The position numbers and the translations under genes were made by a program. Below, piece after piece: positions 10,469-18,874 of a stretch of 64,000 nt of DNA. Source of the stretch: Planctomycetota bacterium. Lineage in GTDB: Bacteria > Planctomycetota > UBA8108 > UBA1146. Positions within the stretch are counted from its first letter, which is position 1, and every line of letters begins with the position of its first letter. The stretch is taken from contig JAAZXB010000004.1 of NCBI GenBank assembly GCA_014240375.1, positions 62,001 to 126,000 on the forward strand. The letters are read 5' to 3'. The notes under the pieces were generated by a model. The model ran no database searches. It was not told where the DNA came from and saw nothing but the letters and a program-made list of their open reading frames with translations.

Positions 10469-10900
10469 TCAGGGAGAGGGTGCCGAGGGACTGGAAAGAC
10501 GATTCCACCACTGCTGGTGGTCAGAGACGGCATATCGCCGAGTGCGGGGAGGGGCCAGGTAATCGTACTTGGGTGCCGAATCCTTGCGTTCTCCAGCGAG
10601 TAACAAGATGGTGGAGCGAGCGTTGAGGCGCACCCACTTGTCCCGATCATTGAGCAGTGGGAACAAAAGTGGCGCGAGATTACGGTTGAAGGTTCCGGCG
10701 ATGGCGTGAATCGTCTGGGTCCTGACCACCGGTTCCTCGGAAGCGAGTCCGGCCCAGGGTCCGCGGTCCGAAACCTTGTAACTGGGTCCCTGACAGGAAC
10801 AGAGCAATAATGTTGCGATGAAACAGGGGAGCCAGAAGCGCACAGACCTCGAGGCGGATGAAGAGCATCGCAGCGGCATTGGAGTGGAGTCCTTTCTCAT
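10469..10900 (-). CDS. Small lipoprotein with HEAT-repeat-like segment
   Basis: A predicted lipoprotein of 143 aa. A basic N terminus and hydrophobic stretch (FWLPCFIATLLLCSC) end in a lipobox-like LLCSC. The middle reads EEPVVRTQTIHAIAG and then LLNDRDKWVRLNARSTIL, spaced like two HEAT-type helical repeats. The start at 10900 has AGGA upstream; the ATG at 10879 has AAGGA at the same spacing and is equally possible. It lies 143 bp upstream of the MCE gene in the same direction, so the two may be cotranscribed. No specific function can be assigned. Confidence 0.6.
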   Translation of the reverse strand: MRKDSTPMPLRCSSSASRSVRFWLPCFIATLLLCSCQGPSYKVSDRGPWAGLASEEPVVRTQTIHAIAGTFNRNLAPLLFPLLNDRDKWVRLNARSTILLLAGERKDSAPKYDYLAPPRTRRYAVSDHQQWWNRLSSPSAPSP

Positions 10901-11066
10901 TGAGGATCAGTCCTGGTGAGACGACAGCGCCCAGGAATCAGACCCGAGGTTCCATCCTCAAGAAGAAGTGGGTCCAGGTCAAGATCCCGGTAGTGCGGTC
11001 GAGGTGGAGCCACCCGTGTGGAAGTGATATTCTGCGGGTGAATCCGTTGCTGGAGAGGACCTGGAC

Positions 11067-12092
11067 GTGAAGCCTCATGCTTGTGAATTTCTGGTGGTGG
11101 GGGCCGGTTCGACCGGTCTCGCCCTGGTCGATCACTTATTACGGCGAGATGTGGGGTCCGTGACACTGTTGGACACTCTCAACTCTCCACAGGCGGGACC
11201 CACCGGAACCCGGGTGCCGTTGCTGGCTCCGAGTGATCCGCAATGGGATCTTTGCGTGCGCCGATCCCGAGAATTGTATGAAGGATGGTCCGATTGGATC
11301 GAGATCGATCCGGAACTGCGCCGATGTGGTGCATTGCTACCCGAAGCGAACGGCCTGCTGCCACTGCAAGGTGTCGACAGTGCCCGGCGATGGTCATCCC
11401 TCCAACCGGATGGACCGGTTTGTATGCACGATCCTGCGGCGGCAACGGTCGACTCGATCTCGGTCGCAGCGGCGCTGCTGTGGAGGATTCGGAAAGCGGG
11501 TGGGAATTTCTTTCCTACCACCTGTTTGAGTTCTCTGGTAGAGACTTCCGATGGCGTTGATTTCACTGCAGGGGTTCGAGAAGGAACCGCTTCTCATGTC
11601 TTTCTCTGTGTTGGTAGCGAATCATTGAACTGGCTCGACCGACTGGGAGTCCGCCACCAGCTTGCTCACGAAAATGTGTCCACCTTCACCTTGCAACTGT
11701 CCGATGATCTTCCTCCGATCATCTATTGGGGTGAGGAAAGAGCACTGCTCTTTGACCGCGGTGACGGCCTGCACGACCTTCAGTTGATCGGTTCCTTTGA
11801 GGAATCAACCGGGGCTTTGCCCTCGGTTGATTGGAACCGCTACGCCAGTTTTCGTGACAAATGGAAGGACTGGATTCCGCAACTCGATGACACCGAAACG
11901 CTCAAGGCGAGTGCCAGGATTCAGATTTCTTGTATGGGTACTCCCTCGGCAATCGCCAGTGCTGGGGGACGGATCGTGTTTCCCGGGGCGTGCGGTGAGT
12001 TTTCCCCGCTACTGTTCCCTGCTTTGGCGGAGATGACGGTCGAGAGTCACCTGGCGGGCACCACTGGCGGCTTGCTCGAGGATCTCGCCTGA
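11067..12092 (+). CDS. FAD-dependent oxidoreductase (DAO-like)
   Basis: The N terminus VVGAGSTGLALVDHLL (residues about 10-25) is a GxGxxG dinucleotide-binding fold. The 341-aa length and overall plan match the D-amino-acid-oxidase/glycine-oxidase family, which oxidises amines or amino acids with FAD. The C-terminal part (GGRIVFPGACGEFSP) sits where these enzymes close the FAD site. The start is a GTG preceded by GGAGAGG. The stop overlaps the start of the aminotransferase gene (TGATG), so the products are likely made together. The substrate is unknown; the pairing with a PLP aminotransferase suggests an amino acid or amine. Confidence 0.75.
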   Translation: MKPHACEFLVVGAGSTGLALVDHLLRRDVGSVTLLDTLNSPQAGPTGTRVPLLAPSDPQWDLCVRRSRELYEGWSDWIEIDPELRRCGALLPEANGLLPLQGVDSARRWSSLQPDGPVCMHDPAAATVDSISVAAALLWRIRKAGGNFFPTTCLSSLVETSDGVDFTAGVREGTASHVFLCVGSESLNWLDRLGVRHQLAHENVSTFTLQLSDDLPPIIYWGEERALLFDRGDGLHDLQLIGSFEESTGALPSVDWNRYASFRDKWKDWIPQLDDTETLKASARIQISCMGTPSAIASAGGRIVFPGACGEFSPLLFPALAEMTVESHLAGTTGGLLEDLA

Positions 12093-12979
12093 TGTCGGAG
12101 GTCTCCCCTGAAGCGGTCGGCTGGACCTGGTTGGATGGCCAGCTGTTGCCGACGCATGAGGCCCGCATCGGCGTGCTCGATCGTGGATTCCTCTACGGCG
12201 ATTCAGTATTCGAGACTCTTCGAACCATCAACGGTCGTGGTCTGTTTCTGAAGGAACACCTCGATCGGCTCCGGAAATCACTGGCAAGTTTGGAGATCGA
12301 TTTCCATTTTGAAGACCTCTGGATGGAGCAACGGATCGATCAATTGGTGCAACAGCAGTGCGGCACTGAAGTGGTGTTGCGCATCACCGTGACTCGAGGG
12401 GATCGCATCGATGGATCTCTGGAAGGCTCCGGCTGTCAGCCCAGACTGGTGCTGATGAGTTCACCCATCTCGGCCGCCGCGCCCTGCCACCCATTGAAAC
12501 TGATGATTTCCAGTCAGCACAAAACACCTCCAGGAGTATTGGATCCCACCATCAAGAGTGGAAATTACCTCGCTTCGATCCGCGCCAGGGATGAAGCGAA
12601 GGCTGCCGGAGCGGACGATGCGGTATTGCTCTCGCCGGAGGGTGTGGTCACTGAACTGACCTGCGCCAATCTATTCTGGATCATCGATGGTATCGTCTTC
12701 ACCTGCGATGATTCCCTGGTTCTGAATGGAATCACTCGTGCAGTCGTCATCCGATTGCTCGAAGAGCAGGGGGTCGAGGTGGAACTGGGACGATTCGGTG
12801 CAATCGAGTTGAATCACGCCAATGAAGCCTTCGCGACCTCTTCGATACAAGGCGTCCGGGCCATCGGAACCCTTGAGGGAAGATCCCTTGCGACCACTGC
12901 GCCTGCCTCGATCTGCAACGTTTTGATCGAGCAATATCAGCAGTTCTGTCGGCAGGTGATGATAGAAGGGACTCGATGA
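12092..12979 (+). CDS. Class IV (branched-chain/D-amino acid type) aminotransferase or aminodeoxychorismate lyase
   Basis: A fold-type IV PLP enzyme of 295 aa. Diagnostic parts are the N-terminal WLDGQLLP and GFLYGDSVFETLR, the Schiff-base lysine in PTIKSGNYLAS, the PLP-phosphate and glutamate region VVTELTCANLFW, and the C-terminal ATSSIQGVRAI. IlvE, Dat (D-amino acid transaminase) and PabC share these features and cannot be separated here with certainty. It overlaps both neighbours (TGATG upstream, ATGA downstream), so it is the middle gene of a tight three-gene operon with an FAD oxidoreductase and an acyl-CoA synthetase. Confidence 0.85.
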   Translation: MSEVSPEAVGWTWLDGQLLPTHEARIGVLDRGFLYGDSVFETLRTINGRGLFLKEHLDRLRKSLASLEIDFHFEDLWMEQRIDQLVQQQCGTEVVLRITVTRGDRIDGSLEGSGCQPRLVLMSSPISAAAPCHPLKLMISSQHKTPPGVLDPTIKSGNYLASIRARDEAKAAGADDAVLLSPEGVVTELTCANLFWIIDGIVFTCDDSLVLNGITRAVVIRLLEEQGVEVELGRFGAIELNHANEAFATSSIQGVRAIGTLEGRSLATTAPASICNVLIEQYQQFCRQVMIEGTR

Positions 12980-14937
12980 GTTTACCGATCTGGCAACCGG
13001 ACCGGGATCAGGTCAGTCGAACTCAGGTCGCGGGTCTGATGCAATCGGTCGGCTTACCCCTCGATCCCGATGATCTCGAAGGATCGGTGCGACACTTCAT
13101 CCGCTGGAGCCAGCAGCATCCAGAAGCGTTTTGGCCGGCGGTGATGGAGGACCTGGGAGTGGTCTGGACTCGACCCTATCAGCAGGTGGTGGACCTCTCC
13201 TCGGGGCCAGAATGGGCCGAGTGGTTCGGTGGTGGCGAGACCAGCATAGTCCTCAATGCGGTCGACATTCCCGCAGCGGAGATCCCCGACCAGTTGGCGC
13301 TGGTGGCAGAGGATGAGAGCGGAGATTCGACACGCTGGACCTTTGAGGAGGCTTCTTTCGAGATTGATCGGGTGGCACAACTTCTGGTTCAACTGGGAGT
13401 GGGCCGTGGAGACCGGGTCGCTTGTCTGATGCCGATGGTCGGAGAGGTGGTGTTTGCGATGCTGGCCACGATGAAGATCGGTGCGATCTTCATCCCGATC
13501 TTCAGCGGATACGCGCCTCCATCGGTTCGTGAACGGCTGACGGACTCCGGGGCAAAGGTCCTCTTCACCGCAGATGTCGGGTCACGGCGTGGCCAGTTAT
13601 TTCCTCTCAAGAGTCAGGCAGACCTCGCAGTCGACGGCCTCGAGACGTTGGAGCACCAGATCGTATTGCGACGATCGGACCAAAGCGCACCGATGACCGC
13701 CGGACGTGATCTGTGGTGGCAAGATGCGGTGGAACATCTCGATGGAGATGCGGCCACCGAGATGATGGCAGCCATGGATCCCGCCCTGATGATCTACACC
13801 AGTGGTACCACCGGGAAGCCGAAGGGAACCATTCATACCCACGCCGGCTGCATCGCCCAGATGGGTAAAGAACTGCGCTACAACTTCGACGTTCGCCAGG
13901 GCCAGGATCTGTTCTGGTGGTTCTCCGATATCGGCTGGATGATGGGACCCTGGCAGATCATCGGCTGCTGGTTGAACCGGGTCCCCTTCGTCATCTTCGA
14001 GGGAACTCCCGATTATCCCGGACCAGACCGGGTGTGGCAGGTGGTGGAACGCCACCGAGTCACCCATCTGGGCATCAGTCCTACGGCGATTCGCCTGCTG
14101 ATGCGATCGGGCGATGCACCGGTCGAGAAGTATCCGATGGATTCCTTGAGGATCCTCGGGTCGACCGGCGAACCGTGGGATCCAGAAAGTTATCGCTGGT
14201 ACTTTGATCGGGTGGGCCAGCAACAACTCCCCATCATCAACATCTCCGGCGGCACCGATATCGTCGGCTGTTTTCTGGCACCGCTACCGGTGTTACCGAT
14301 CAGTGAGACTTCACTTCAGTCTCCCGGACTGGGCATGGATATCGATGTCTTCGATGAAGATGGAAACTCTGTCGAGGGCGAAGTGGGATATCTGGTGTGC
14401 AAGAGTCCTGCGCCATCGATGACCCGGTCTCTGTGGAATGCCGACGAGAAGTACCTGGATACTTACTGGTCGCGGTTCCCCGGGATCTGGAACCATGGGG
14501 ACTGGGCTCTGATCGATGATGACGGCGAGTGGTTTCTCTTCGGAAGAGCGGATGACACCCTCAACATCGCAGGGCGTCGCGTAGGCCCCGGTGAAATCGA
14601 ATCGGCGCTGATCGAGCACTCTGCTGTGAGTGAGGCTGCGGCCATCGGTGTTCCCGATGACTTGAAGGGGACTGAACTGGTCTGTTTCGTGGTCCTGCAC
14701 CCTTCAGCGCGAGAGGATGAGGCGTTGCGTCAGCAGCTGGTCGATCAGGTGGTCGAGGCGCTGGGGAAAGTCGATCGACCTCGTGCCATCTATTTCGTCG
14801 ATGATCTACCACGGACTCGCAGTGCCAAGATCGTGCGTCGGTTGATCCGAGCCCGTCATCTGGGAGAAAAGGATGTGGGAGATCTGACCAGTATTGCAAA
14901 TCCAGAGGCGCTCGAATCGATCGGGAATTGCCGTTAA
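12976..14937 (+). CDS. Acyl-CoA synthetase, acetyl-CoA-synthetase-like (AMP-forming)
   Basis: An adenylate-forming ligase of 653 aa that activates a carboxylic acid to acyl-AMP and then acyl-CoA. The N terminus resembles the acetyl-CoA synthetase cap (HPEAFWPAVMEDLG). The P-loop YTSGTTGKPKGTIHTHAG is at about residue 273, the adenine motif at STGEPW, the hinge region at GRADDTLNIAGRRVGPGEIE, and the catalytic lysine at RTRSAKIVRR near residue 618. The longest member of its operon, it starts inside the aminotransferase stop (ATGA). The acid is not predictable; the operon context suggests a keto acid or amino-acid-derived acid. Its 3' end overlaps the sulfatase gene tail-to-tail by 4 bp. Confidence 0.88.
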   Translation: MSLPIWQPDRDQVSRTQVAGLMQSVGLPLDPDDLEGSVRHFIRWSQQHPEAFWPAVMEDLGVVWTRPYQQVVDLSSGPEWAEWFGGGETSIVLNAVDIPAAEIPDQLALVAEDESGDSTRWTFEEASFEIDRVAQLLVQLGVGRGDRVACLMPMVGEVVFAMLATMKIGAIFIPIFSGYAPPSVRERLTDSGAKVLFTADVGSRRGQLFPLKSQADLAVDGLETLEHQIVLRRSDQSAPMTAGRDLWWQDAVEHLDGDAATEMMAAMDPALMIYTSGTTGKPKGTIHTHAGCIAQMGKELRYNFDVRQGQDLFWWFSDIGWMMGPWQIIGCWLNRVPFVIFEGTPDYPGPDRVWQVVERHRVTHLGISPTAIRLLMRSGDAPVEKYPMDSLRILGSTGEPWDPESYRWYFDRVGQQQLPIINISGGTDIVGCFLAPLPVLPISETSLQSPGLGMDIDVFDEDGNSVEGEVGYLVCKSPAPSMTRSLWNADEKYLDTYWSRFPGIWNHGDWALIDDDGEWFLFGRADDTLNIAGRRVGPGEIESALIEHSAVSEAAAIGVPDDLKGTELVCFVVLHPSAREDEALRQQLVDQVVEALGKVDRPRAIYFVDDLPRTRSAKIVRRLIRARHLGEKDVGDLTSIANPEALESIGNCR

Positions 14938-16379
14938 TCCTTCTGCTCTGATCGTCGGGTCAGCGGTCTTGCGGCCACTTCTTGGCGCCACTTCACCAGC
15001 ATATCGTGGAGTCGTGTCAGTTGTTGTGGATGGGCTTCGTTTTGCAAGGTGGTCTCGCCCGGATCCTTGCCCAGGTGATACAGTTCCAGCTGCTGGGTTT
15101 CGAGATTCTCGATCAACTTCCAGTTTCCATCGATCACCGCAGAAGAGGGGGATCCACCTTGATTTCCATAGTGGGGGTAGTGCCAGTAGAGCGGTTCGAT
15201 AGAACCTGCATCATCGCCGGCGAGGGACTTCCTGAAGGAGTGCCCATCGGGGGACCAGTGATCGGGTGCTGCAAGTCCTGTCAACTCCAGTAACGTCGGT
15301 GCCAGATCGGTGCTCTGGATCGGGCGGTCGACCAGCCTTCCATGGCCGACGATCCCCGGACCTCGGGCGATCCATGGCACCCGAATGCCGCCCTCATACA
15401 TCCAGCCCTTTCCACCTCGCAGCGGCCAGTTACTGGTGGGGTGCCCTTCCGAGGTGCTGAGGCCGCCGTTGTCGGAGGTCAGCATCACGATGGTCTGGTC
15501 CTCGAGATCGAGACGCTTGAGCGCCGCCAACACGCGCCCGACCGCCGCATCCATCGCTTCCACCATTCCCGCGTAAATCGCATGCTCCTGGACCATTCGT
15601 ACCTTGCGATTCCCTTCCTTGCCCCACGCCACCTGCAGCCCCATTTCCTTTTTCTTTTGTTGATACTTATCCTTCAGGTCGGGTCGGGCAATCAGCGGGG
15701 TGTGAACCGAGTAGAAGGAGAGTACCGCCAGGAATGGTTGTTTCGAATGGGCTTCGATGAACTCGATGGTCTCGGAAGCGAGACGATCGGGCAAGTGTTC
15801 TCCATCCGGGCCGTCGGAGAGTCGCGGATTTCCATAGGGGGAAAAGTACTTCTTGCCGCCGTAGGGTCCTCCTCGGGTCCAGCCACCACGGTTGAACTGA
15901 TAGCCCTGATCTTCGGGCCAGAATCCCTCAGGGCCGAGGTGCCATTTACCGGCAAAGAAGGTCGCATAGCCGTGAGGCGAGAACAGTTCTGCAAGGCTCA
16001 GTTGGTCGAGCGGCAGGCGATCTTCATAGGGTGCCGGCAGGTGTGAGGTTTTGCGATTCCAGCGCTCTGGTCCTGCCGCACCGAAGTAGTCAGTGGTCGC
16101 AAGACGTGCCGGATGAACACCGGTCTGGAGACTCACTCGAGTAGGACTGCACACCGGACAGGCGGCATAGGCACGACTGAAACGAACGCTGTCAGCGGCC
16201 CATCGGTCGATGGAAGGTGTCTCGTAAAATGAACTGCCGGTGACACCGAGATCTTTCCAGCCCAGATCATCGACGACGATCACGAGGATCGAGGGAGTCG
16301 TCGAATCTTCTGACTCAGCCGGCAATTCTGACGAGACGGTGAGTGCCAGCAGAAGCACCAGAGAGGAGCAAGAGATCAA
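14934..16379 (-). CDS. Secreted formylglycine-dependent sulfatase
   Basis: An arylsulfatase-family hydrolase (481 aa) that removes sulfate esters outside the cytoplasm. The modified-cysteine motif CSPTR lies near residue 76 within CPVCSPTRVSLQTG, and the metal site begins VDDLGWKDLG. The start chosen is a TTG at 16379, whose TTGA overlaps the stop of the upstream permease gene and is preceded by AAAAAAGG; it yields a clean signal peptide (SSLVLLLALTVSS). The overlap makes it the last gene of the first ABC transporter operon, suggesting the imported substrate is sulfated or is released by desulfation. Sulfatases are abundant in planctomycetes. Confidence 0.9.
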   Translation of the reverse strand: MISCSSLVLLLALTVSSELPAESEDSTTPSILVIVVDDLGWKDLGVTGSSFYETPSIDRWAADSVRFSRAYAACPVCSPTRVSLQTGVHPARLATTDYFGAAGPERWNRKTSHLPAPYEDRLPLDQLSLAELFSPHGYATFFAGKWHLGPEGFWPEDQGYQFNRGGWTRGGPYGGKKYFSPYGNPRLSDGPDGEHLPDRLASETIEFIEAHSKQPFLAVLSFYSVHTPLIARPDLKDKYQQKKKEMGLQVAWGKEGNRKVRMVQEHAIYAGMVEAMDAAVGRVLAALKRLDLEDQTIVMLTSDNGGLSTSEGHPTSNWPLRGGKGWMYEGGIRVPWIARGPGIVGHGRLVDRPIQSTDLAPTLLELTGLAAPDHWSPDGHSFRKSLAGDDAGSIEPLYWHYPHYGNQGGSPSSAVIDGNWKLIENLETQQLELYHLGKDPGETTLQNEAHPQQLTRLHDMLVKWRQEVAARPLTRRSEQKD

Positions 16380-17680
16380 GACTCGGCCTTTTTTGAGAGC
16401 CCCAGATAGGCCCTGGGGTCGGCGGCATCTCGGAGCCCATCCCCGAGGAAATTGTAGGCCAGGACCGCGAGGAAGATGAAGAAGCCAGGAGTGATGAGCC
16501 ATGGGTTGTACTTCAAGACCTCGGAAACGTTGCAATCCTTGAGTAATAACCCCCAGGAAGAATCGGGCTCGGTGATGCCGAATCCGAGGAAGGAGAGAGC
16601 CACTTCTCCAAGGATGTAATAGGGGACGTAGAGGGTTGCCGTGACGATCACGATGGAAGCGGTGTTGGGCAACAGATGGCGCAAGATGACCCGCGCGGAT
16701 GATCCACCCAGCGCCTTGGCTGCGAGTGCGTATTCACTCTCGCGTAGACTCAGGACCATTCCTCGGATCATCCGCCCGGTACTCGCCCAGCCCACGATGG
16801 CAAGTATCGCGACGATCATCATGTAGGTTTGACGAGGGGACAATCGGTCGGGGATGGCGTAGCGCAGGGTCAGGATCAAGTACAACCCGGGGATCGCTAG
16901 CAGTAATTCGACCAGTCGCATCAGCCAGAAATCGACCTGCCCGCCAAAGTACCCGGCGATGCCACCGATCACCAGGCCGATGCTGATGCTGATCATGATA
17001 CCGATCAACCCGACCGAGAGGGACACCTGGCCGCCATAGAGGATCCTGGTCCAGAGATCGCGCCCGAGGATATCGGTCCCGAGCAAGAAGAGGCCAGGAT
17101 GCAGATCCGCGCGATCACTCGGTAGTTGCTCCGTGTCCAATCCCATCAGATGGGTCTTGCCCTGGATGGGGAAAAATCCACACAGGCTGAACAACTCATG
17201 AGATTCTTCTCGCTCGACGAAGAACTGAATCGGAAGCGAGATGGTTCGGTCGACCGCCATCAAGTATTCGGACTCACCGTATTCATCCCACGACTGGTAC
17301 TCCCTGAGGGGGTGGACATGGGGGCGAAAGGTGAACTCGTTGGCGCTGTTGTGGAAGTGAATCCCGCCTTCGAACCAGTTCCAGTTGCGTTCATAGGTCG
17401 AAAGGATGATTTCGTTGTAGTTCTCGTCCTCATCGATCACTTCACCGACTTTATCGATGGAATATCCGCCCAACAGCATCGGACCATACTTGACGGTGTA
17501 CTTGTTGGTCTCATTACTGCTATAGGGTGCGATGAAGCCGCCGAAGCAGCTGAGGGTATAGAGAACCAGCAAGATCGCAGCACCGATCATCGCCAGGCGA
17601 TTTTTGCGCAATCGATGCCAGAGCATCGCCCACGGACCTCGTGGGGGTGGAAGAGTGTTGATTTGTTCTTCTCGACTCAT
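16376..17680 (-). CDS. Peptide-type ABC transporter permease (OppC/DppC-like), cluster 1
   Basis: An inner-membrane permease of the DppC/OppC class, 434 aa against the usual ~300. A first membrane helix (LAMIGAAILLVLYTLSCFGG) is followed by an extra domain of about 140 residues (NWFEGGIHFHNS to FPIQGKTHLMG), predicted outside the membrane, before the canonical LGTDILGRDLWTRILYG segment. The EAA loop is SEYALAAKALGGSSARVILR. The C terminus GDGLRDAADPRAYLG is standard. It starts at a TGATG overlap with the OppB-like gene and ends in a TTGA overlap with the sulfatase. No ATPase gene is in this cluster. Confidence 0.88.
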   Translation of the reverse strand: MSREEQINTLPPPRGPWAMLWHRLRKNRLAMIGAAILLVLYTLSCFGGFIAPYSSNETNKYTVKYGPMLLGGYSIDKVGEVIDEDENYNEIILSTYERNWNWFEGGIHFHNSANEFTFRPHVHPLREYQSWDEYGESEYLMAVDRTISLPIQFFVEREESHELFSLCGFFPIQGKTHLMGLDTEQLPSDRADLHPGLFLLGTDILGRDLWTRILYGGQVSLSVGLIGIMISISIGLVIGGIAGYFGGQVDFWLMRLVELLLAIPGLYLILTLRYAIPDRLSPRQTYMMIVAILAIVGWASTGRMIRGMVLSLRESEYALAAKALGGSSARVILRHLLPNTASIVIVTATLYVPYYILGEVALSFLGFGITEPDSSWGLLLKDCNVSEVLKYNPWLITPGFFIFLAVLAYNFLGDGLRDAADPRAYLGLSKKAES

Positions 17681-18855
17681 CAGGAAAGCCTCACCCTCGG
17701 ATCGACCAGCGCCAGCAGCAGGTCTGCGACCAGATTGCCAAAGACCAGCAGCAGGGTCGAGATCAGGACACTGGCCAGCACCAGCGGTTCATCTTTGGCT
17801 GAGATCGCCTCGAAGACCAGTCGTCCAAGGCCGGGCCAGTTCATGACGATCTCGACCAGCAGGCTGCCGCTGAGCAGACTGGCCAGCGAGTAACCAAACA
17901 TCGTGATGAGCGGATTGACCGCATTTCTGAAGGCGTGTTTGAACAGTACACCGGTGTGGGGAACTCCCTTGGCTCGAGCGGTTCTGACGTAGTCCTGGCC
18001 CAGTGCTTCAATCATGTTGCCGCGGGCCTGGCGCATGTAACCAGCCATCGCCGATGTGCCCAGGACGATGGCGGGCAACACCAGGTGGTGGATTCGATCA
18101 CCGATCTTTCCCCAGAAGCTCAACTGGTGGTAATCGAGCGATCTCATGTCTCCGATGGGGAAGAGCCCGCTGTATGTGGCAAAGAGCACCGCAAGTAGCG
18201 CAGAGAATACAGTCGGCACCGAAAGTCCGATGAAAGCGAATATCCCGGCGGTGTGATCGATCGGAGAATTGGGTTTCACTGCAGCGAAGACCCCCAGCGG
18301 GACTCCCAGTCCGTAGGCGATGACGAGAGCGGCAATCGACAGCGTCAAGGTGTTCCACAATCGTTCAGCGATGATGCCAAAGACCGGTCGATTGAACTTG
18401 TAGGAGCGTCCGAAATCTCCCGAGAGCGCATTGAAGAACCAGGAAAAGAAGCCCTCGATCGGACCCACCTTGCGATACACCACGCCCTCGTCGTCGCATT
18501 GATAACGGGTCGATCCGACCTGGAAGTTGAGCAAGCTACGGCTGGCCAGACGATGCTCGACGATGATTCCATCTTGCAAGATGGTGGGAATCTTTTCTCC
18601 TACATCGCGAAAGGACCAGGTCGCTCCTTCATCGGTGAATTCTCCGAGAGTTTGCAACTGACTCGGATTCAGTCGGTGGAGTAATCCGGCCGATTCCTTC
18701 TGGCGAAGGACCTCGGTCAGAGATCGAGCAGGATCCGCTTCTTGCTGGCTATAGAAATCACCGGGTGCTGTTTTCAGCAGCAAGAAGGTGAGTAACGAGA
18801 CCACCAGTATCAGTGGTGGAATCGAAAGTAACCGGCGGATGGTAAAGGTCAGCAA
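17680..18855 (-). CDS. Peptide-type ABC transporter permease (OppB/DppB-like), cluster 1
   Basis: An inner-membrane permease of 391 aa. It begins with the family's typical RRLLSIPPLILVVSLLTF helix, carries a ~110-residue insertion before GDFGRSYKFNRPVF, and has the EAA loop QDYVRTARAKG followed by LFKHAFRNAVNPLI. The C terminus LVDPRVRLS is standard for DppB. The start is a TTG with GGAGAG 7 bases upstream. It lies 19 bp downstream of the binding-protein gene and overlaps the OppC-like gene by one base. Confidence 0.88.
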   Translation of the reverse strand: MLTFTIRRLLSIPPLILVVSLLTFLLLKTAPGDFYSQQEADPARSLTEVLRQKESAGLLHRLNPSQLQTLGEFTDEGATWSFRDVGEKIPTILQDGIIVEHRLASRSLLNFQVGSTRYQCDDEGVVYRKVGPIEGFFSWFFNALSGDFGRSYKFNRPVFGIIAERLWNTLTLSIAALVIAYGLGVPLGVFAAVKPNSPIDHTAGIFAFIGLSVPTVFSALLAVLFATYSGLFPIGDMRSLDYHQLSFWGKIGDRIHHLVLPAIVLGTSAMAGYMRQARGNMIEALGQDYVRTARAKGVPHTGVLFKHAFRNAVNPLITMFGYSLASLLSGSLLVEIVMNWPGLGRLVFEAISAKDEPLVLASVLISTLLLVFGNLVADLLLALVDPRVRLS

Positions 18856-18874
18856 GGTCGTCTCTCCGGCTTCG

